A stretch of DNA of 12,364 bases from DATHSN01 sp035464115 (GTDB lineage: Bacteria > Actinomycetota > Acidimicrobiia > Acidimicrobiales > SKKL01). The stretch covers positions 1 to 12,364 of the forward strand of contig DATHSN010000012.1 in the NCBI GenBank assembly GCA_035464115.1, given 5' to 3'. Made by a program: the position numbers and the translations under genes. The notes beneath the pieces were generated by a model. The model saw nothing but the letters and a program-made list of their open reading frames with translations. It did not search any database and was not told the origin of the DNA. This document shows, piece after piece, positions 11,501 through 12,364 of the stretch (positions are counted from its first letter, which is position 1; each line of letters starts with the position of its first letter).

Positions 11501-12361
11501 GACGCCGACGCGCCGGCGTCGCCGCGTCCCCGCCGCCGTCGGGGCGGGCGTCGCCGTGGCGCCTCGGCGGCAGCCACGGCGCTGCCCGCCGACGCGGCCT
11601 CGACCGACGCCGAGGCCCCGGCCGACGACCCGCCGGCCGACGACCCGCCGGCCGATGACCCGCCGGCCGATGGCGAGGCGACGAGCGCCGCCACGGTCGT
11701 CGCCACCCCCGACGACGCCGCCGCGTCGACCGCCCGACCGGTCAGCGAGGTCGACGACGACGCGGAGGTCGAGGGGTCCGCCGACGAGACGTCCGACGAC
11801 GACGACACCTGGTCGACAACCGGTGACGAGGACAGCGGCGGCGAGGTGTTCGACCCCACCGCGCTGCGGGTCGAGGGCGGTGTGGCCTGGCGCCGGTTCG
11901 ACAGCGCCGAGGCGCTGGCCATGCCCGCGGCGAGCCGCGCCACCGACGCCGACGCCGGGGCCGAGCCGTCCGAGGACGACCACCCGAGCGGTGCGGCCGT
12001 GGCCCGCGTCGGCGCCTCGGAGGCTGCCCCGCCCCGCGGCGACGCGCCTGCCGCCGACGACCGTGCGGGCGCCGATGACGCCGACGCGGCCGGCGCCGAC
12101 CGTCCACGTGACGCGGGACCGGCTCCCGACGAGGCCGACACCGACGAGGCCGACACCGACGATGCCGACACCGACGAGGCCGGCGGGCCGTCGGGTGGGC
12201 GCGGCTTCGAGCCGCTCGACCTGCCGTGGGCGACCGACGACGACGAGCCCGACGACGAGCCCACCCCCGAGCCGCCGCCGCCACGCGGTGACCCGACCAC
12301 CCGCTGGGCGGGACGACGGGCCCCGTCGTGGCCCGTCCCCAAGCCACCGGAGCGCTCGTGA
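8540..12361 (+). CDS. Large VWA-domain single-pass membrane protein with acidic repeat tail
   Basis: This 1273-residue protein starts at the ATG overlapping the previous stop (ATGA), not at earlier in-frame codons. Residues 15-41 are a hydrophobic signal sequence with Ala-rich cleavage possibilities. A von Willebrand factor A domain (about 72-335) has an intact metal site: D82-x-S84-x-S86 in FLIDESGS, T166 in GLDTDF and D202 in LLFTDGRFD. Two or three beta-sandwich-like regions follow (about 340-685). One transmembrane helix lies at about 690-710, then a compact Trp-containing domain (about 715-830). A low-complexity tail runs from about 935, acidic with a basic patch RPRRRRGGRRRG (996-1007) and two pentapeptide repeats. 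All eight cysteines (68, 194, 248, 294, 340, 345, 598, 627) are before the helix and none after, which supports an outside N-terminal part with disulfides and an inside C-terminal part. VWA domains usually mediate metal-dependent protein binding; the ligand is unknown. I do not recognise the full architecture. Confidence 0.87.
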   Translation: MTARPARSASIVSRLAALAAGVALLAVAVAAPVAAVGAVAAPPATAIVPTQVPDAGVGDPALARLASCVRDTGHLLVVFLIDESGSLRQTDPDDQRVAAAASALANLASLAVSEAGGEPPAIEVLLAGFSASYTPISGWEPLAPDTVDDLTARAGEFADRDAGLDTDFVLAFDGARADLASRADEIAATGPVPCQQVLLFTDGRFDIEARSAEQAELLGATKPYAPDLPLTDPANVEPVIAAGRERLCGIGGTMDGLRQAGAVTTTIALTGSIDPVDQDFLRAVSTGSAEGQTCGTDPGDTPVGTFIPAASLGELVLAFEQVVDEVGGGTALPPPGVPVCADEPCVEGTRTLTVDPEVRRVVLRAALVDEASRLELALPGGTVVLDDRVDAPRPAGDVTVDVTWLTPTVVRVEALRPDDGAGWDGTWEIVEVAPAAAAAERLADVRVTHFPGVFPEVVGDPVLLTGRPTPIEVALTGPSGQRLDPATSGDRVVVTAVAELPGADPLTVTLAPGDGDTLVGEITVPADTDVEGLALVVSVAVTTSDGAVLAPVSTTTDLVVASLQTRPVLSTSGIDLQVEGARATSVIEVVAAPGADACVWLSGTDLVTDAGTAVAVLADGASALDSCVVVPAGTAAALPLVIDLGEAGAGRWVGSVTVALGTTVDEVADSVDVPVAVETIAPVDTTRRWALFAGLVAGGVLLPLLGAWLLDVIRGRFRPPATLEVADVAVVVRSDGGIYRPGQWGGWMRLADEEWAPASIRRGRTRKWRGLKLWVSNSLSPFSPPVGMVRGPAPTAGSEGVVDDGELTGRLRLVLAGGWVFVLDADATRQATADPTAVDFFAAYGRLVVFRSSATPLPLVEGDLARTLPHRAQGLARTVRADRRVEEGTGQDMLDFIDAHVRDVRGLPRYGLAAEETPPEPVVDPGLSTPRDLYDFSDLGEFAKYVELEPEVDDEPPVETELAPTWPTETDESTGVDSVGDAEDPGEDADAPASPRPRRRRGGRRRGASAAATALPADAASTDAEAPADDPPADDPPADDPPADGEATSAATVVATPDDAAASTARPVSEVDDDAEVEGSADETSDDDDTWSTTGDEDSGGEVFDPTALRVEGGVAWRRFDSAEALAMPAASRATDADAGAEPSEDDHPSGAAVARVGASEAAPPRGDAPAADDRAGADDADAAGADRPRDAGPAPDEADTDEADTDDADTDEAGGPSGGRGFEPLDLPWATDDDEPDDEPTPEPPPPRGDPTTRWAGRRAPSWPVPKPPERS
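11621..11671 (+). repeat. In-frame 15-base tandem repeat (ADDPP)
   Basis: Three 15-base units begin at 11621, 11636 and 11651, followed by a partial fourth. Units 1 and 2 are identical, and unit 3 differs by one silent C-to-T change. They encode Ala-Asp-Asp-Pro-Pro three times (from residue 1028) in the cytoplasmic tail. Near-identity suggests recent slippage expansion. Confidence 0.9.
12131..12175 (+). repeat. In-frame 15-base tandem repeat (EADTD)
   Basis: Units begin at 12131, 12146 and 12161. The first two are identical (GAGGCCGACACCGAC), the third has GAT for GAG, and a fragment follows. They encode Glu/Asp-Ala-Asp-Thr-Asp from about residue 1198. The sequence is unrelated to the ADDPP repeat but has the same unit length. 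Confidence 0.9.
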
Positions 12362-12364
12362 CCG
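12358..12364 (+). CDS. Probable start of the next operon gene (runs off the window)
   Basis: GTG at 12358 overlaps the VWA stop codon as GTGA. It is preceded by GGAG (12349-12352) with a 5-base gap, an ideal Shine-Dalgarno placement. Only two codons are visible (GTG ACC), so nothing can be said of the product. Confidence 0.45.

Noticed and set aside
8072..11983. A 1303-codon open frame on the minus strand opposite the VWA gene
   Set aside because: It is rich in Arg, Gly, Val and His with no domain, and mirrors the GC-biased third positions of the real gene. Such antisense open frames are expected in DNA of this composition.
11621..12175. The two sets of short repeats as a CRISPR array
   Set aside because: The 15-base units are directly adjacent without spacers and are in frame within one coding sequence.

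Overview
The window is very GC-rich double-stranded DNA with G or C at almost every third codon position. It has TANNNT-type -10 boxes, two of which sit 6-7 bases before a GTG start as in leaderless actinobacterial genes. The adenosine deaminase is of the Streptomyces-like LHDHLDGG type and the topoisomerase A subunit is ParC-like. Together these point to a high-GC actinomycete. Acidimicrobiia would fit, but this is an impression and I cannot prove it from the sequence. I see no tRNA, rRNA, CRISPR array, insertion sequence or phage gene.

Layout, left to right. (1) 1-806, minus strand: a GNAT-family acetyltransferase cut off at, or just before, its stop codon by the window edge. (2) 973-5452, minus strand: a two-gene operon for a type IIA topoisomerase. 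The A subunit (3038-5452) comes first, and the B subunit (973-3036) starts one base after its stop. The A subunit lacks a recognisable GyrA box and has ParC-like features, so the pair is more likely a topoisomerase IV or second topoisomerase than the main gyrase. (3) 5638-6927, plus strand and divergent from the topoisomerase operon: a membrane-anchored protein of unknown function with beta-propeller-like repeats. (4) 6928-6991: a convergent gap holding a perfect 10-bp inverted repeat, probably a shared terminator. (5) 6992-8062, minus strand: adenosine deaminase. (6) 8196-12361, plus strand and divergent from it: a tightly coupled operon encoding a three-helix membrane protein of 115 residues and a 1273-residue VWA-domain membrane protein. 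A GTGA overlap with a good Shine-Dalgarno at the right edge shows that a third gene very probably follows.

How the genes relate. The topoisomerase subunits form one A2B2 enzyme for DNA strand passage. The deaminase is purine salvage and is only a divergent neighbour. The part I cannot assign to a described pathway is the 8196-12361 operon. Its large protein has a signal sequence, an intact metal-binding VWA domain, beta-rich extracytoplasmic domains holding all eight cysteines, one transmembrane helix, a further compact domain, and a long acidic low-complexity cytoplasmic tail with two different in-frame pentapeptide repeats. This looks like an envelope-spanning adhesion, sensing or scaffolding system whose remaining component or components lie beyond base 12364.
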